Positions 48,500 to 60,084 are shown, numbered from the stretch's first letter. The stretch: DNA of 64,000 nucleotides from Leuctra nigra (GCA_934045905.1 OW203762.1:27002345-27066344); one strand, 5' to 3'. Translations and numbers: made by a program. The notes: a model not told the origin generated them from the letters alone.

Positions 48500-51400
48500 C
48501 ATTTGATACGCTGAATGTCCAGAGCCATAAATATTTTTCCCAGGCCCACGTTGTTCAAATCGACGTAGTACGGAACTTTATATCTTTTTCAATTTTTGCA
48601 GTATACAGATCCCCGTCCGGAGATATCCAAACATTCATCTCCGAACTCAGTAGTAACAGTAAAATGATGAATAGCGATCACAATGTTATTGTAGGTGATA
48701 TTAACATTAATATATTTGACAGTTCAGTACTCCCGACAGATTATCTCAACATATTGAATGCAAATGGATTTTCATCATGTATCAACGAACCAACACGTGT
48801 AACATCATCATCAAGCACATGTATAGACCATATATTTATCAAGTCCAAAAAAAGTAGCACGCCTTACAAAAGCTACATACTCCACACCAGCATCACAGAT
48901 CATTACTCTATTGGAATTGGTTGGTTCGAAGTAAATGAGCGTAGTAGAGAAAATTCTAATAATAAACTTAGAGAAGTAAAGCTAATTAATTATGAACAGC
49001 TTAAACTCAGTCTAGAAAACCACGAATGGGATATTATATTAAGGGAAACCAACCCAAACACAGCCACGGAGTTATTCGTGAACACTCTGGTTAACTTAAC
49101 TGAAAACTCCACAACTGTTAAGTCTGTCAAGATAAAAACAAAAAAACTCAAACCTTGGATAACCTTAGATGTAATTAAAGAAATTAGATATAGAGATAAA
49201 CTCTATAAAAAAACTCGCAAATATCCCGAACTTACAGTGCTTAAGGATTACTACAAAAATTATCGGAACCAAGTAAATTTGTCAATAAAAAGGGCTAAGA
49301 ATGAATACTATAGAGAGAAAATACTAGAAGCTCAAGGTGACAAAAGAAAAATATGGAACATCGTAAACGAATTTACGAGCAGAAATACTAAAAAGGTGGA
49401 AATTAAACAAATATCCACTTGTAATGGTATTGTCACTACAAAGGAGAACCCTAAAATCATAGCAGATGCCTTTGTTGACTACTTCAGCGACGTAGGGGAA
49501 AAGATGGCTGAGAACATAGCTAGGTCAGACTTATGCAACCAAAATACCGACACATATTACGAAAATATTAATTCTAAATCAATGTTAATGACGCCAGTTA
49601 CTCACAAAGAAATAATTAATTACATCAATGAAATGAAAAATAATACGGCTTCTGGTACTGACACAATAAGCACTCTCACTTTAAAATCAATAAAGAAACA
49701 GGTGGTCTTACCACTCCACCACATTATCAACACTATCCTTGAGTCAGGTATTTATCCAGACATGTTTAAAAACGCATTAATCAAGCCTATCTATAAGAAG
49801 GGAGAAAAAACTCTTACTAGTAATTACAGGCCAATTTCCCTACTCTCGAACCTCTCTAAGTTAACTGAAAAATGCATAAAACATAGAATATACAACTTCC
49901 TAGAAGATAACAAGCTAATATCACCTAATCAATTTGGTTTTCGCTCGGGGATGGGAACAGAGGATGCTATTGCCAAACTTACAACTCAAATAAGCACACG
50001 TATTGATAATAATGAAAAATGTTTAGCTATTTTCCTAGATCTAGCGAAAGCTTTCGATACTGTCTCCCACCAACTTCTGTTTAAAAAACTTCATAATATG
50101 GGTATAAGAGGACTTGTACTGCAACTAATTGAAAGCTATCTGCATAATCGAGAGCAGTTCGTTGGTATAAACGAAACTGTAAGTAAACCAAGAATAATCA
50201 AATACGGAGTGCCTCAAGGTACTGTTCTAGGACCCCTTCTCTTCCTTATATTTATTAATGACCTGTGCTCCTTGTTGCAAAACAACGACACTACAGTATT
50301 CGCTGACGATACAGTTTTGCTCTTCTCCTCACGGAGTTGGGACGCAGTACACGATTTAGCTGATGTAGGTCTAAATAAAGTAAAAAATTGGCTTAACCAA
50401 AATATGCTTACATTAAACAATGAAAAAACCATGTACATCACCTTCTCTCCACGTGTTAACTGCCAGCCAAAGAATTCTATATTGAAAATCCATAATAGTA
50501 GATGTAAGGACCACTACCGTGACTGTCTATGCCACACACTAACCAAAACCAAATCTCTACGATATCTTGGCATCACTATCGACCAACATCTTAAGTGGGA
50601 CGAACATATACTATCAATAATAAAAAAGTTACGTTTTCTTATGGTGAACTTTTATCATTTAAGAGATATTCTTTCTTTTGATAGTTTAAAACTTGTCTAC
50701 TACGCTCTGGCTCAGTCAATTATACAGTATGGAATCGTAGGCTGGGGAGGGACATACGACACGCACATGTGCAAATTGAACTCTGCCCAAAATATTATCC
50801 TTAAAATCCTACTTAAAACTGATTTCCGCTATTCAACAAAAATGCTTTACGAAAGAACTGGAGTTCTCCAGGTGAGGAAACTTTATGCTGTATCTCTATT
50901 CAAACAAATACACTATAAACATTCTTTTCTACCAACTAACCCCGGAATATCTCATATACAAACTCGTTCAAAATCTTCAAATAAAATTTTCCAACCTAGG
51001 GTTAACAAAGGTATTACGCAAAGACATGCAGCTTTTCTTGGTCCCAAGCTTTACAATCTTTTACCGGATAATATTCGTAAAACTAAATCACAAAATATAT
51101 TTAACTATGATATAAAGAAGTGGCTAAAAACGTATCCGATCAAATCGCTAACGGACAATATAAACTGTAGAATAATGAAGTGAAGTGAAGCAGTGAAGCA
51201 GAGAGTCTAGAATGTATACACAGATTTAAATTTCAGCCTGTTCTTATTACTTATTTCCTTTGCTCTTCACAAAGGTATCGTTTCAATTTAAGGTTTTTAT
51301 CTAAAATGAATTATACCATTGTCATATCTAAATTAGGTAGGTACGCCTTCGAAATTCTCGAAGCTTCAAATTGTACTCCTCACCATTACAACTTCTCATT

Positions 51401-51806
51401 CTTGTATTTGTTATAGATTAAGTCAAATTAGATTGATTATTATAATTAGTTTTATAAGTTACTTATGGTGCCAAAATATCTTATTCTTATTTTCGCAATT
51501 CTAATCAGATCTAGGGAGGGACTTTCATTTTACTCTAAATTCAGATCCATATTTAGTTTAGCTTCTTAATTTAGTTTGTTTAGTGTATAATTAGCATATC
51601 ACAAATTATTCAAGAAATGTAAACTACTTATAAGTATCTTTTTTAGCTACCTCTAAATTATCTGATGGTATTATATTATAAGTAGAATAGTTATGCCCTA
51701 ACACAAGATATTGTTATCTTAAAAGGGTATAATAAACATAGACCAATGTAACCATTATTGTAATGCTTTGGAAAAATAAAAATAAACTTGAAACTTGAAA
51801 CTTGAA
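48500..51806 (+). mobile_element. LINE (Jockey/CR1-like), 5'-truncated, long intact ORF
   Basis: An ORF2-like protein with an open RT domain, then a ~620-bp AT-rich 3' UTR and a short ACTTGAA-repeat tail ending near 51806. The 5' boundary is uncertain (48500-48590), just after the 100-bp tandem repeat. The element lacks ORF1 and the first part of the endonuclease. Short microsatellite tails rather than poly(A) are common in the CR1/L2/Jockey groups. Confidence 0.85.
48664..51183 (+). CDS. Retrotransposon ORF2: partial endonuclease plus reverse transcriptase
   Basis: 839 codons from the first ATG; the frame is open upstream to at least 48560 and there reads VYRSPSGDIQTFISEL, part of an apurinic-type endonuclease, so the ATG is only nominal. 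Residues ~1-60 continue the endonuclease (HNVIVGDINI, STCIDHIFIK). RT motifs follow: LIKPIYKKGEK and NYRPISLLSNLSKLTEKCI (~380-410), NQFGFRSGMGTEDAI (~420), AIFLDLAKAFDTVSH (~455), YGVPQGTVLGPLLFLIFIND (~520) and the catalytic FADDTVLLF (~545). RYLGITIDQHLKW and the C-terminal GPKLYNLLPDNIRK complete it. No stop or frameshift interrupts RT, so the insertion is recent, but without the full endonuclease the copy cannot be autonomous. Confidence 0.93.
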   Translation: MMNSDHNVIVGDININIFDSSVLPTDYLNILNANGFSSCINEPTRVTSSSSTCIDHIFIKSKKSSTPYKSYILHTSITDHYSIGIGWFEVNERSRENSNNKLREVKLINYEQLKLSLENHEWDIILRETNPNTATELFVNTLVNLTENSTTVKSVKIKTKKLKPWITLDVIKEIRYRDKLYKKTRKYPELTVLKDYYKNYRNQVNLSIKRAKNEYYREKILEAQGDKRKIWNIVNEFTSRNTKKVEIKQISTCNGIVTTKENPKIIADAFVDYFSDVGEKMAENIARSDLCNQNTDTYYENINSKSMLMTPVTHKEIINYINEMKNNTASGTDTISTLTLKSIKKQVVLPLHHIINTILESGIYPDMFKNALIKPIYKKGEKTLTSNYRPISLLSNLSKLTEKCIKHRIYNFLEDNKLISPNQFGFRSGMGTEDAIAKLTTQISTRIDNNEKCLAIFLDLAKAFDTVSHQLLFKKLHNMGIRGLVLQLIESYLHNREQFVGINETVSKPRIIKYGVPQGTVLGPLLFLIFINDLCSLLQNNDTTVFADDTVLLFSSRSWDAVHDLADVGLNKVKNWLNQNMLTLNNEKTMYITFSPRVNCQPKNSILKIHNSRCKDHYRDCLCHTLTKTKSLRYLGITIDQHLKWDEHILSIIKKLRFLMVNFYHLRDILSFDSLKLVYYALAQSIIQYGIVGWGGTYDTHMCKLNSAQNIILKILLKTDFRYSTKMLYERTGVLQVRKLYAVSLFKQIHYKHSFLPTNPGISHIQTRSKSSNKIFQPRVNKGITQRHAAFLGPKLYNLLPDNIRKTKSQNIFNYDIKKWLKTYPIKSLTDNINCRIMK

Positions 51807-51838
51807 ATAACTTAGATATGGATAAAAATTATATATTA

Positions 51839-52505
51839 CTAGGAAAACGCTCGGTGTAACGCGTTGATAAGCGAGCACCGGTGTGCAGCACATCTAACCT
51901 TGGTCTATGTAGACTACTCCTGACGAAAGATACCAAGGGGACCAACGGCTTAACGTCCCTTCCGAAGGACGGTGTAACATTCACAGCACGAGCCTCCACA
52001 ACCCGCGCCGTCGAGAGACTGATAACAGGTGGAGGGAGGTCGTCACACTAACCCCCAAACACCCCAGTCCCTCTGGCCCAACGGCAGCAACCTGGCAAGG
52101 CAGAGTTGAATGGTCACCCATCCAATCGCTGACTGCGCTCAATGTTGCTTAACCTCGGTGATCTAACGAGAACCGAGGTATCCAACACACCAGCCGTCGG
52201 GTCACTGCCTACTGATATACCTACACAGAAACAAAGTTATCATGGTCCAAAGGTATTTTATGAACATTTCGTAGAAGATTTAGTTGCTACGATACCAAAA
52301 TCAAGTTTCCGATGAAACCAAAGGAGCAAACTTGCTGAAAATAATTTTGACTACAACCAGTATAGTAATATAAGTTTCGTGAAAAAATTAGCCTGATCCA
52401 TTACTTCGTTTGGCAGGAGACGCCAAAAGCAGAGATACAAACAAATAAAAAAAACAGAGATTCGAGCCATAAGTTTCAAGTGGAGACGCTCGCTCCGCTC
52501 GCTTA
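51839..52505 (-). mobile_element. Helitron-like element H4 with internal 5S-SINE sequence
   Basis: Ends CTAGGAAAACGCTCGGTGTA and GCTCGCTCCGCTCGCTTA. The paralogous segment near 58975-58985 has no element, which is the empty site. The interior 51890-52215 is not the usual body but a 5S-related SINE-like sequence. Confidence 0.75.
51890..52215 (-). mobile_element. 5S rRNA-derived SINE-like sequence
   Basis: On the minus strand the head at 52190-52112 resembles arthropod 5S rRNA: CGGTTCTCGTTAGATCACCG, then GGTTAAGCAACATTGAGCGC (box A region), then GATTGGATGGGTGACC (box C region). A unique body follows and closes with GACGTTAAGCCGTTGGTCCC. 5S-headed SINEs (SINE3 type) use the internal pol III promoter. 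It is too diverged and too embedded to be a 5S gene. Confidence 0.72.
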
Positions 52506-53608
52506 ATAATAATCAGTTGACAAATCGTGCAAGTCCGATATAATTCTTGACACATTGAATTGGCTTTGTATGCAATGATACTTAAATACCAGTGATTCTG
52601 ATATGATAATTAACTTATACATTAAATTATTGTTAATCTTAATTTCCGTTATTATTCTTCAATGGCATTTCAGTCCAAATCGCATATTTTTTCAGCCTTC
52701 TTGCAATCTTCTGCCTCCAGACGCCTTGACGACATTCTCCAATTCCTTGATCCATCCCAAGAAAACCAGCCGCTTGCTTCTAATCTCTCCCGCCATCTTC
52801 TTCTTGGTTGTAGCACATTTTTTATTGCTGATTTATGATACATGAATTATTTTCAATTTTCTTGATGCCAGTTATCTAAGTCAGCAGATGTTTTTAAACA
52901 TCATAAAATACTTGGCACTGTACAATAAAAATAAAAGTTTGAATCGATTACACGTATTCTAAGATATGGAGAAGGAACTAAATATTGGTTTAAGTGCAAC
53001 ATTACATTTTTAAATTTGGTTTGAATTGATTATGTTAAAAATATGTTTTGAAAAATTATTTATTGATTGGAACTTGAATATAATGTTCAAGGAAAATTGA
53101 AATAAATTGAGTAGTAAACGTCATGGCATACAACATAATATCCAGCTGTTTTTAAGTGTAGTGTAGTAATGCTGTGGTTATCAACGTTGTTTATTAAAAC
53201 TAGGAAAACGCTCTATGTACTGAGTAAGAAAGCGATTACCGAAAACAATTCAGAGAGAAAATACTAATAAAATACAAAACTACTAAAGGCATAACACGAT
53301 CCACTCAAATGTTGGATAAATACGACTGAGGAGCATAGTTTCAAAACGCAATATGCAAATCAAGCATATTTTGCTGTTAGGTTTGGAAACACATGAAAAG
53401 CAACTTTTTTATCCAACCTACAGCTAACATTTATAGAAAATTTCGTTAATCTCGAATCTCGACTCGATTCTATATTATGTTTATTGACATTTTGCGATTT
53501 GAAACTATGCTCTTTACGAGTAGAAAATAACGCCAGAGTAAACAAAACAGCATGCATTTGTACTTGTATATCATATCTACAGTCTATCTACTACCCGACA
53601 TATGATTA

Positions 53609-54537
53609 TTGAGCGAGCGTAGCGAGCGTCATCACGGTACTCTTATGGCACTTTCTCTGTGTGTTTTTTTGTTTGTTTGTTTTTTTGTTGTTTTTTTTGT
53701 CCGCAAAGCCCAGGTTAAACCGCACATTCAATCGATCTGAAACTTTGCACATATGCTAACGTAATCTATGCGGTCTCTGGGATCGTTTTTGAATGGGCTC
53801 ATGGGATTGGTTCAAATTTAAAAAAAAATATCTTTCGATTGGTTTGTTTTATCAATTTGAAATTTTGACAAGTCATCACCACTAACATTTTACCCAATCA
53901 TACAAAGTTTCAGCCAAATCCTCCCATTGGTTAAAATTTAAAAAAATCTTTCATATGATTTTTGAAATTTAAACTAGAACCGATTGAGCGATCAACTTAA
54001 AACTTCGCGTGGTCATTGGTACCAACATTATCTGTATTTTTGACAATTTTCAGACTTATCTGTGTTTAAATCCAAAAGTTATTGACATTTTACGGACATT
54101 TTGCGTGTTGGCTGTAAAATTACTCAAAAATGTTGATCACGGCTACTTTGACTCTTTATAGTTCCAAGGTAGTTAGAGCAGAAACTTTCAAACGTATGAA
54201 ACTGATATGACCATTCAACAGATCGATCTAATATTGTGTTCACACACTTTTATCATGAGTGGTCCCAGGTATATTTTTTTTATGTAGATCCTATGATTTT
54301 TGAATATTATTAACAAGGAACATTTTAATCATAAAGGTTCAATCGATCAACTTAAACCTTTGCATGGTTATTGGGACTAATACTTCAGGAACATTTGGTG
54401 ATTTGTATACCTACAAGTCTGACGAATTTCAAGAATTATTGGCTTTTTATGATATTTTCGATAGACATAACTTCGGTTCGAGGTCTTGCGCGTGGCCGTG
54501 CTCGCTCATCAACGCGTTACACAGAGCGTTTTCCTAG
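53609..54537 (+). mobile_element. Helitron-like element H5
   Basis: Full-length copy in opposite orientation to H1: starts TTGAGCGAGCGTAGCGAGCG and ends GAGCGTTTTCCTAG, about 930 bp. Body words such as GATCGTTTTTGAATGGG and ATCCTCCCATTGGTTAAAAT match the family. Confidence 0.7.
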
Positions 54538-54797
54538 GCCTATTATTTGATAAACACTTGCATTCTGTGCAAGATATTGTGTAATGATTAGAACTGCAAT
54601 TAGAACTTGACCCCGCGGGTCAGCTAATGCACTTCCCTGGGTCAAAGTTCAGTTTTCATAATAAATGACGATGTTATTATTTATTATTGCACAGAGCTGT
54701 CTTGTCAGGAAGAATTCACTCACACCATATTCAGAAGCTGACAAGGATCCTGATCACAGAATATTCTTCACACATTGGAAGAGGTTATATAAAATAA

Positions 54798-55140
54798 TTG
54801 AGCGAGCGTAGCAAGCGTCACCACGGTACTCTTATGGCACTTTCTCTGTGTTTTTTTTGTTTGTTTGTATTTTTTTGTCCGCACAGCCCAGGTTAAACCG
54901 CAAATTCAATCGATCTGAAACTTTGCACATATGCTAATGTAATCTATGCGGTCCCTGGGATCGTTTTTGAAAGGAATCCTTTGATTGGTTCAAATTTAAA
55001 AAAAAATCTTTCAATTGGTTGGTACGATCAATTTGAAATTTAACAAAGTCATTGCAACCAACATTGTACCCAATCATACAAAGTGTCAGCCAAATCCTCC
55101 CATTGTATAAAATTTAAAACCATTATTCATGTGATTTTAA
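54798..55140 (+). mobile_element. Helitron-like element H6, 3'-truncated
   Basis: Starts TTGAGCGAGCGTAGCAAGCG and follows the family to about 55140, where similarity stops. Confidence 0.65.
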
Positions 55141-55231
55141 ACCGTATTCAAAATTAAGATAAATAAATATGGATTTATTTACAATCATTACCAAAATTAT
55201 TTTGTCTTAGAAAAATGGTTTTAAATTTTAA

Positions 55232-55310
55232 CTCCATTGCGACCGCTTAGCAATTTCTTCCATAAGGATTAACATTGAAATAATTGCTAAGCGGTCGCAA
55301 TGGAGTTATA
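55232..55310. mobile_element. Very short hairpin MITE
   Basis: TAACTCCATTGCGACCGCTT and its inverse, ~30-bp stem, ~18-bp loop. It sits where the truncated Helitron-like copy ends. Confidence 0.7.
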
Positions 55311-55596
55311 GAATCAGGGCCCTGATCGTAACGTGTAAGAACATAATATTGTCCTCCGTTTTCCTTTCATTTGGGGTTCCAATTCTCTTCTTCGTTCCCT
55401 TCTTATTTCTTCTCTGTCTCTTCTACATCACAATTTGGCATGTCCAAAGAAAACGAACCAAACTCGAGTTACAATTTGGAACATTCAAAGCTCATGGTGG
55501 TAAATATACTTATTTGATCCGTATAATATTTTTAATAATTAATGCCTCTTGAATATCATATGAAAACCGGGAAGGGGGTTGGCAAGGAAGGGGCAA

Positions 55597-55652
55597 TGGC
55601 TACAATGGCTCTAAGACACGATGTGTTTATGTTAGTTACAGCTACTTGCAGA
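55597..55652 (+). pseudogene. Broken tandem copy of the EF-hand gene's first exon
   Basis: ATGGCTCTAAGACACGATGT repeats the true exon 1 start about 60 bp upstream; it reads MALRHDVFMLVTATCR and stops, so it does not make a signal peptide. Confidence 0.7.
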
Positions 55653-55661
55653 TAATCTACG

Positions 55662-58223
55662 ATGGCTCTAAGACACGTTGTGTTTATGCTGGTTCTGGTG
55701 CTGGTCGCTTTGGAACATCACAGTGGTGAGTTGAATTCTTGATGGAGGTGCTATTCTGATCTGATAGGATGCTCGTCATAGCAAGTCATTCTGCACTCAA
55801 ATCTGTCACGTTTTTTCAAATGCATTCTCCCATATTAATTGATCACTTATCCTATTCCCTAGTTGTCAGATACGATCTTTCTTGGAACTAACCATATGAA
55901 TCTGAATTGTTTCTATACTTCTCTTATACTTATAACTATATTCATAACCCAGTAGGTACACACGATTATCCAATATTAATGTTTGATTAATTTCCTTTTC
56001 AGTTGATGCTGAATGCTGCGGATCCACAAGCGGCAGGACTGGTAGTTTGTGGGGATCAGATTCAAATGCTTTAGGTACTTACTAGTCTCCACTTGAAACT
56101 AATGGCTCGAATCTCTCTTTTTGTTTTTATTTTTATCTGTGCATCTGGCGTCTCCTGCCAAACAAAGTAACGGATCAGGCCAATTTTTTCATAAAACTTA
56201 TATTACTATTCTGGTTATGGTAAAAATGATTTTCAGCAAGTCCAGTCCATTGGTTTCATCGGAAACTTGTGTGAATTTATAGTAAGCTTGGTAATGTGGA
56301 TGAAAGAAACTCTGTTTTTCAATACGGAGTGTCTATTCGTCCGGCCAGTTTTAAACTACTATACCGATTTGCGACCTAAAAATTGATCACGGCCTTCAAG
56401 AAGGCGTCAAGTAGGCGGTGGGCGAAAAAAGTTCAAAATACATGATGAAGTTATTATTTTGCAATTACACATAATGTTACAGGGTGTTTGGCTGTGTTTA
56501 ACTGTGATGTATTATTTGTATTGTTGAAATAAGCCATATCTGTGATTTAAAGTTTGGGGATTGATTGTCTAATCCAGAAAGAGTTGAAAAAGCAGTTGTA
56601 TCATGGACGCCGACAGTATTTCTGCAAGGGTGGAAATGCAAAGCAAGTAAAACTTATTGTCACGGATATAAGGGGGGTGTGGGGGGTTGGCCCCCAATAT
56701 TATAAATATAAAATAATATTCGAAATAATCAAACGCCTAATTTTCATCCCTTTCCCTTCCCGGAATGAAGTAAACTGAAATTAATGTATTTTCAAACTTG
56801 CCGCCATGCCGACAATGTCGGTAAAGGAGTTCAAGGTTAGCGATGGTCGGACGAATAAAATAACACTATTATTACTAAAACACTAAAATTAACACTCCCC
56901 AGGGTTTTCAATATATCTTCAATTTGACCGATCATCACCAAATTTTTTCACATTCATTGGGGCCGGCATTATTTGTGTTTTTTGACAAATCTGTATAAAT
57001 ATTGTCTCTTATTATACAAATTTTCAGCCCAATCAGTTAAGAACGTATGAACTTATTGACATTTTAAATAGCTGTCAGAAATGTAGTATCGAAATGAATG
57101 TTTCCAGTGCCAATTGAATTAAATCTGATTTGCGATATGTACCAGGGTGATTAGATGCTATTTTCAAGTTTCGATGAAAAGCATACTTTTATGTTGATTG
57201 TGTAGCTCATATTTCAATTCAATCAATATAGATGTAAATGTTTTATGTGCGTTGTGTACGCATTTCCTGTTGGAGAATTTGCATGGACCCGTGCTCGCTC
57301 ATCAACGCGTTACACCGAGCATTTTCCTAGTACTTCAAAAATATTTACTTGCGTGTCAAACTAAATTAACTGCAGCCTTAAACATGGCAACATCCTGTAT
57401 CTTAAAAAAAATGAAAATCTATACAATGTTGAATAATGTATAAATTTTCTACTATGGCCCACCCGAACTCATAACAAACTTTCCAAAAACAGCTTACGAT
57501 CCAGATGGCCGTTAACATCATAAAATGGACGTACACATGGCAAAACTAAAAACGGTATTCGCATGAAACGACTTGGCTGCTGGACAGGTACCTTGACAAT
57601 CAATCGTTGATTGTCAATGAAACAAGAGCTCACCTTCTAGAGTTACCAAGTTAGCGTTTACTTCTTCGGATGAATGATGATGCTCTCAGATAATGTTCAT
57701 ATGATTCGTTTCTATTGAATGCCAATTTAAGTTTGGCCAAGTGTACTTACAATTCTGATTCATGTCTGATAAAACCTATATGCGAGGCCACAGAAACGGC
57801 TCAACCGATTGCACTGATTTTTTTTTTTTATTATTTTGTACTTGTTTGTGACGTCACTTTTCAGGTAACTACTGTGGAGACTGCACTAGAGGCACACCGT
57901 GTTGTGGATACAGGCCATGTAACATATTCTGCTGTGCCTGCGCAAGTACTGATAGCGGGAAAGTCTGTCGCCCTGGAAGTTGCTACAGACGACGGCGAAG
58001 CATCGACTCCATGTTGTTTGGCGACGAGGAAGACAAGGTGCATAGAATCGTGCGCGCGGCTGACCTTGACCAAGATGGCCGCCTCAGCTACGAGGAAGCT
58101 CACGCCTATTTGACAGGATCCAACTCCACTCGCAGTAAACGTGAAGTGTATTCTGATCTGGAAGCACTGGATACTAATCAGGATCAATATCTCACTGCTG
58201 CTGAGATTGATCCTGCGCATTAA
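55662..58223 (+). CDS. Secreted Cys-rich EF-hand-like protein (164 aa)
   Basis: Three exons, 55662-55725, 56003-56074 and 57865-58223, splice in phase (1, 1) to 164 residues. Exon 1 is the signal peptide MALRHVVFMLVLVLVALEHH. The mature protein opens DAECCGSTSG, then a Cys-rich block GTPCCGYRPCNIFCCACAS and VCRPGSC, a basic RRRR step, and a C-terminal domain with two Ca-binding-type loops: DLDQDGRLSYEE and DTNQDQYLTAAE (the second has Gln in place of the usual Gly). This looks like an extracellular calcium-binding EF-hand pair. The ECC...CNIFxCxC pattern recalls the Diedel family of insect secreted factors, a resemblance only. Exon 1 has a broken tandem copy just upstream (55597-55652), and part of exon 3 is duplicated at 37906-37988. 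Polyadenylation signal AATAAA at 58331-58336. Function unknown. Confidence 0.82.
56890..57330 (+). mobile_element. Helitron-like element H7, 5'-truncated
   Basis: Ends CGTGCTCGCTCATCAACGCG...GCATTTTCCTAG at 57330; body similarity to H5/H8 reaches back to about 56890. In intron 2 of the EF-hand gene. Confidence 0.65.
57536..57680. repeat. Family-B repeat fragment
   Basis: GGCAAAACTAAAAACGGTAT then TTGACAATCAATCGTTGATT and GAGCTCACCTTCTAGAGT. In intron 2 of the EF-hand gene. Confidence 0.55.
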
Positions 58224-58948
58224 CAAGGTCCATCAACTTGCATCTGGACATAGATACTTATTCTCACCTAGATTATTTCAGTCAGATAATTGGTTAATGT
58301 TTTTAGGATTATTATCAAGTTGGGCAAACGAATAAAAATACCTACCTTTATCAATTTATAATTATTACCAATTTGATGAAATTTATCAATTAATTAATGT
58401 AGATCTCCTCCCCCCACTACGTCATAAAACAAAAGTCAATGTTTGGTCACTGACAGCTGTCAGTGACCAAACAACTGTCAGTTAACAGCTAACAGCTATT
58501 TTTTACAGAATTTAACAGTTTTACAATCTACAAATTTCCATTAATAATAGTAATGCTTTAAACTATCTGCTTGAATATTGTTCAGTCTCAATTAATTCTT
58601 ATCATAAGAGAGGTAGGGCCTTTTTAAGTTGACGAAACAATCCAGTGATAGAAGCTATTAAAAAGTAAACCACTTTGGCAACATACCTGACAAAATATAA
58701 TTTGATTCGTTGTATCACTGTAATAATTGTCCAGCATATTATCAAACATGATTGAGTTTAAATATATTGGTTGTACTATTTCAAGTGGTAAATTAAACTA
58801 TTATACGTGTGAGTTAATTATTCTCCCACCTTCATTGGTCAATTGTGTTAAGTTTCTAGATCTAATTTTTTTTTTCATTGCTGTATCGGCATTGCTTGTG
58901 TTAAATTGTGTGTATGTTGTATAAAATAATAAAAGAGTTAAAAAGACA
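58224..58948. other. 3' flank of the EF-hand gene
   Basis: Contains a polyadenylation signal (58331-58336) and a perfect 32-bp palindrome around 58440-58471 (TTTGGTCACTGACAGC and its inverse). No gene is seen. Confidence 0.5.
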
Positions 58949-59246
58949 AAAAACTTAGATACGGATGTAAATCACATATTCAATAATAATTAGTTGAATA
59001 AAGCGAGTCTGTCCGATAGATAATTCTTTACACATTGAATTAGCTTTGTATGCTATGATACTCAAATACCAGTGATTCTGATAATAAACTTATACATTAA
59101 ATTATTGTGAATCTTAATTTCGATTATTCTTCTTCGATGGCGCTTCAGTCCAAAGCTCATGTTCATTCAGCCTTCTCAATGTTCTGCCTCCAGACACCTT
59201 GACGACATTCTCCAATTCCTTGCTCCATCCCAAGAGAACCAGCCGC

Positions 59247-59772
59247 ACGGCAGAGAGATATATATAGATATACACTTACACTATAGCACAGGTATTCTCA
59301 CTCCACCAATGAACGTGAAGCCTTTTCGACATGAGAAATATTGGGTTATCCGGGTAACGTTAGCGCATATATCAGCACTATTGGTAAAAATATGAACTAA
59401 CTGCTAAATTTACCCATTGAGCCGTCGTTGCATTTATATGCTATGCACGATGTTCTTTTGTTTTATATCAGATATTTACAATTAAACTATAAAATGAACT
59501 ATAAAACCATTAAATATCGTCAAATAACAGCTATTCTACGTGCTAGCAGGCACATCAAGTGTAAACTATGAATTAGCGGTTGAGCCATCGTCAGAGATTG
59601 GTCATCAAGTAGTTCACTCTTCACGCTATAGACGTCGCTCAAATCACGGGGCCTACCAGATTTCCCCAATCACAGGGTCTGAAAAGGCTTCACTGAGGTC
59701 AATGTTATCAGTATAGGAGTGAGTCAACCGTCTCTACTAGTATGAATGTAGTAATGATGTCCATGAATCTTG
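59247..59772. mobile_element. 526-bp insertion with exact 8-bp duplication
   Basis: CCAGCCGC flanks both sides (59239-59246, 59773-59780) and X1 holds the single-copy empty site near 52766. Ends are ACGGCAGAG and GAATCTTG with no TIR; an internal inverted GTGAAGCCTTTTC pair is present. Class unknown. Confidence 0.8.
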
Positions 59773-59877
59773 CCAGCCGCTTCCTTCTAATCTCTCCGCC
59801 ATCTTGTTCTTGGTTCTAGCACATTTTAATTCCTGATTTATGCTAAAAGAATTATATTAAATTTTCTTGATGCCAGT

Positions 59878-60049
59878 AGGTTTGTTTGTAGGGGTGTTCT
59901 AACCTGCTCGGAGCAGGTGGAAGTACGTCACTGAATATGTTAGGTGCAAGGATTTCGAATCGAAACTCGACGGATAGGTATAAGTAAACTGTTCAGTGAC
60001 GTACTTCCACCTGCTCCAAGCAGGTTAGAACACCCCGACGAACAAACCT
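59878..60049. mobile_element. 172-bp MITE, ~57-bp TIRs, AGT duplication
   Basis: Ends AGGTTTGTTTGTAGGGGTGT and inverse; AGT at 59875-59877 and 60050-60052. X1 keeps the empty site (GCCAGTTATCTAAG near 52867). Confidence 0.88.
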
Positions 60050-60084
60050 AGTAATCTAAGGCAGCAGATGTGTTTAAACATTAT

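Larger units (their letters stand above)
51807..53608. repeat. Duplicated segment X1
   Basis: Paralogous to 58949-60999, with shared words such as CCTTGACGACATTCTCCAAT and CTTGGCACTGTACAATAAAA. X1 carries a Helitron-like insertion (51839-52505) missing from the other copy and lacks three insertions present there. A degenerate Helitron-like end lies at 53200. Confidence 0.85.

Noticed and set aside
52108..52190. 5S rRNA gene
   Set aside because: Only partly similar, diverged in the stems, lacks the normal 3' end and T-run terminator, and continues into a SINE-like body.
55349..55552. Hydrophobic 67-aa ORF resembling a membrane protein
   Set aside because: Low-complexity hydrophobic run, no splice or start support, sits just after transposon debris.
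58727..58924. ORF with FKYIGCTIS, reminiscent of a reverse transcriptase segment
   Set aside because: The match is a few residues and no neighbouring RT motif is found.
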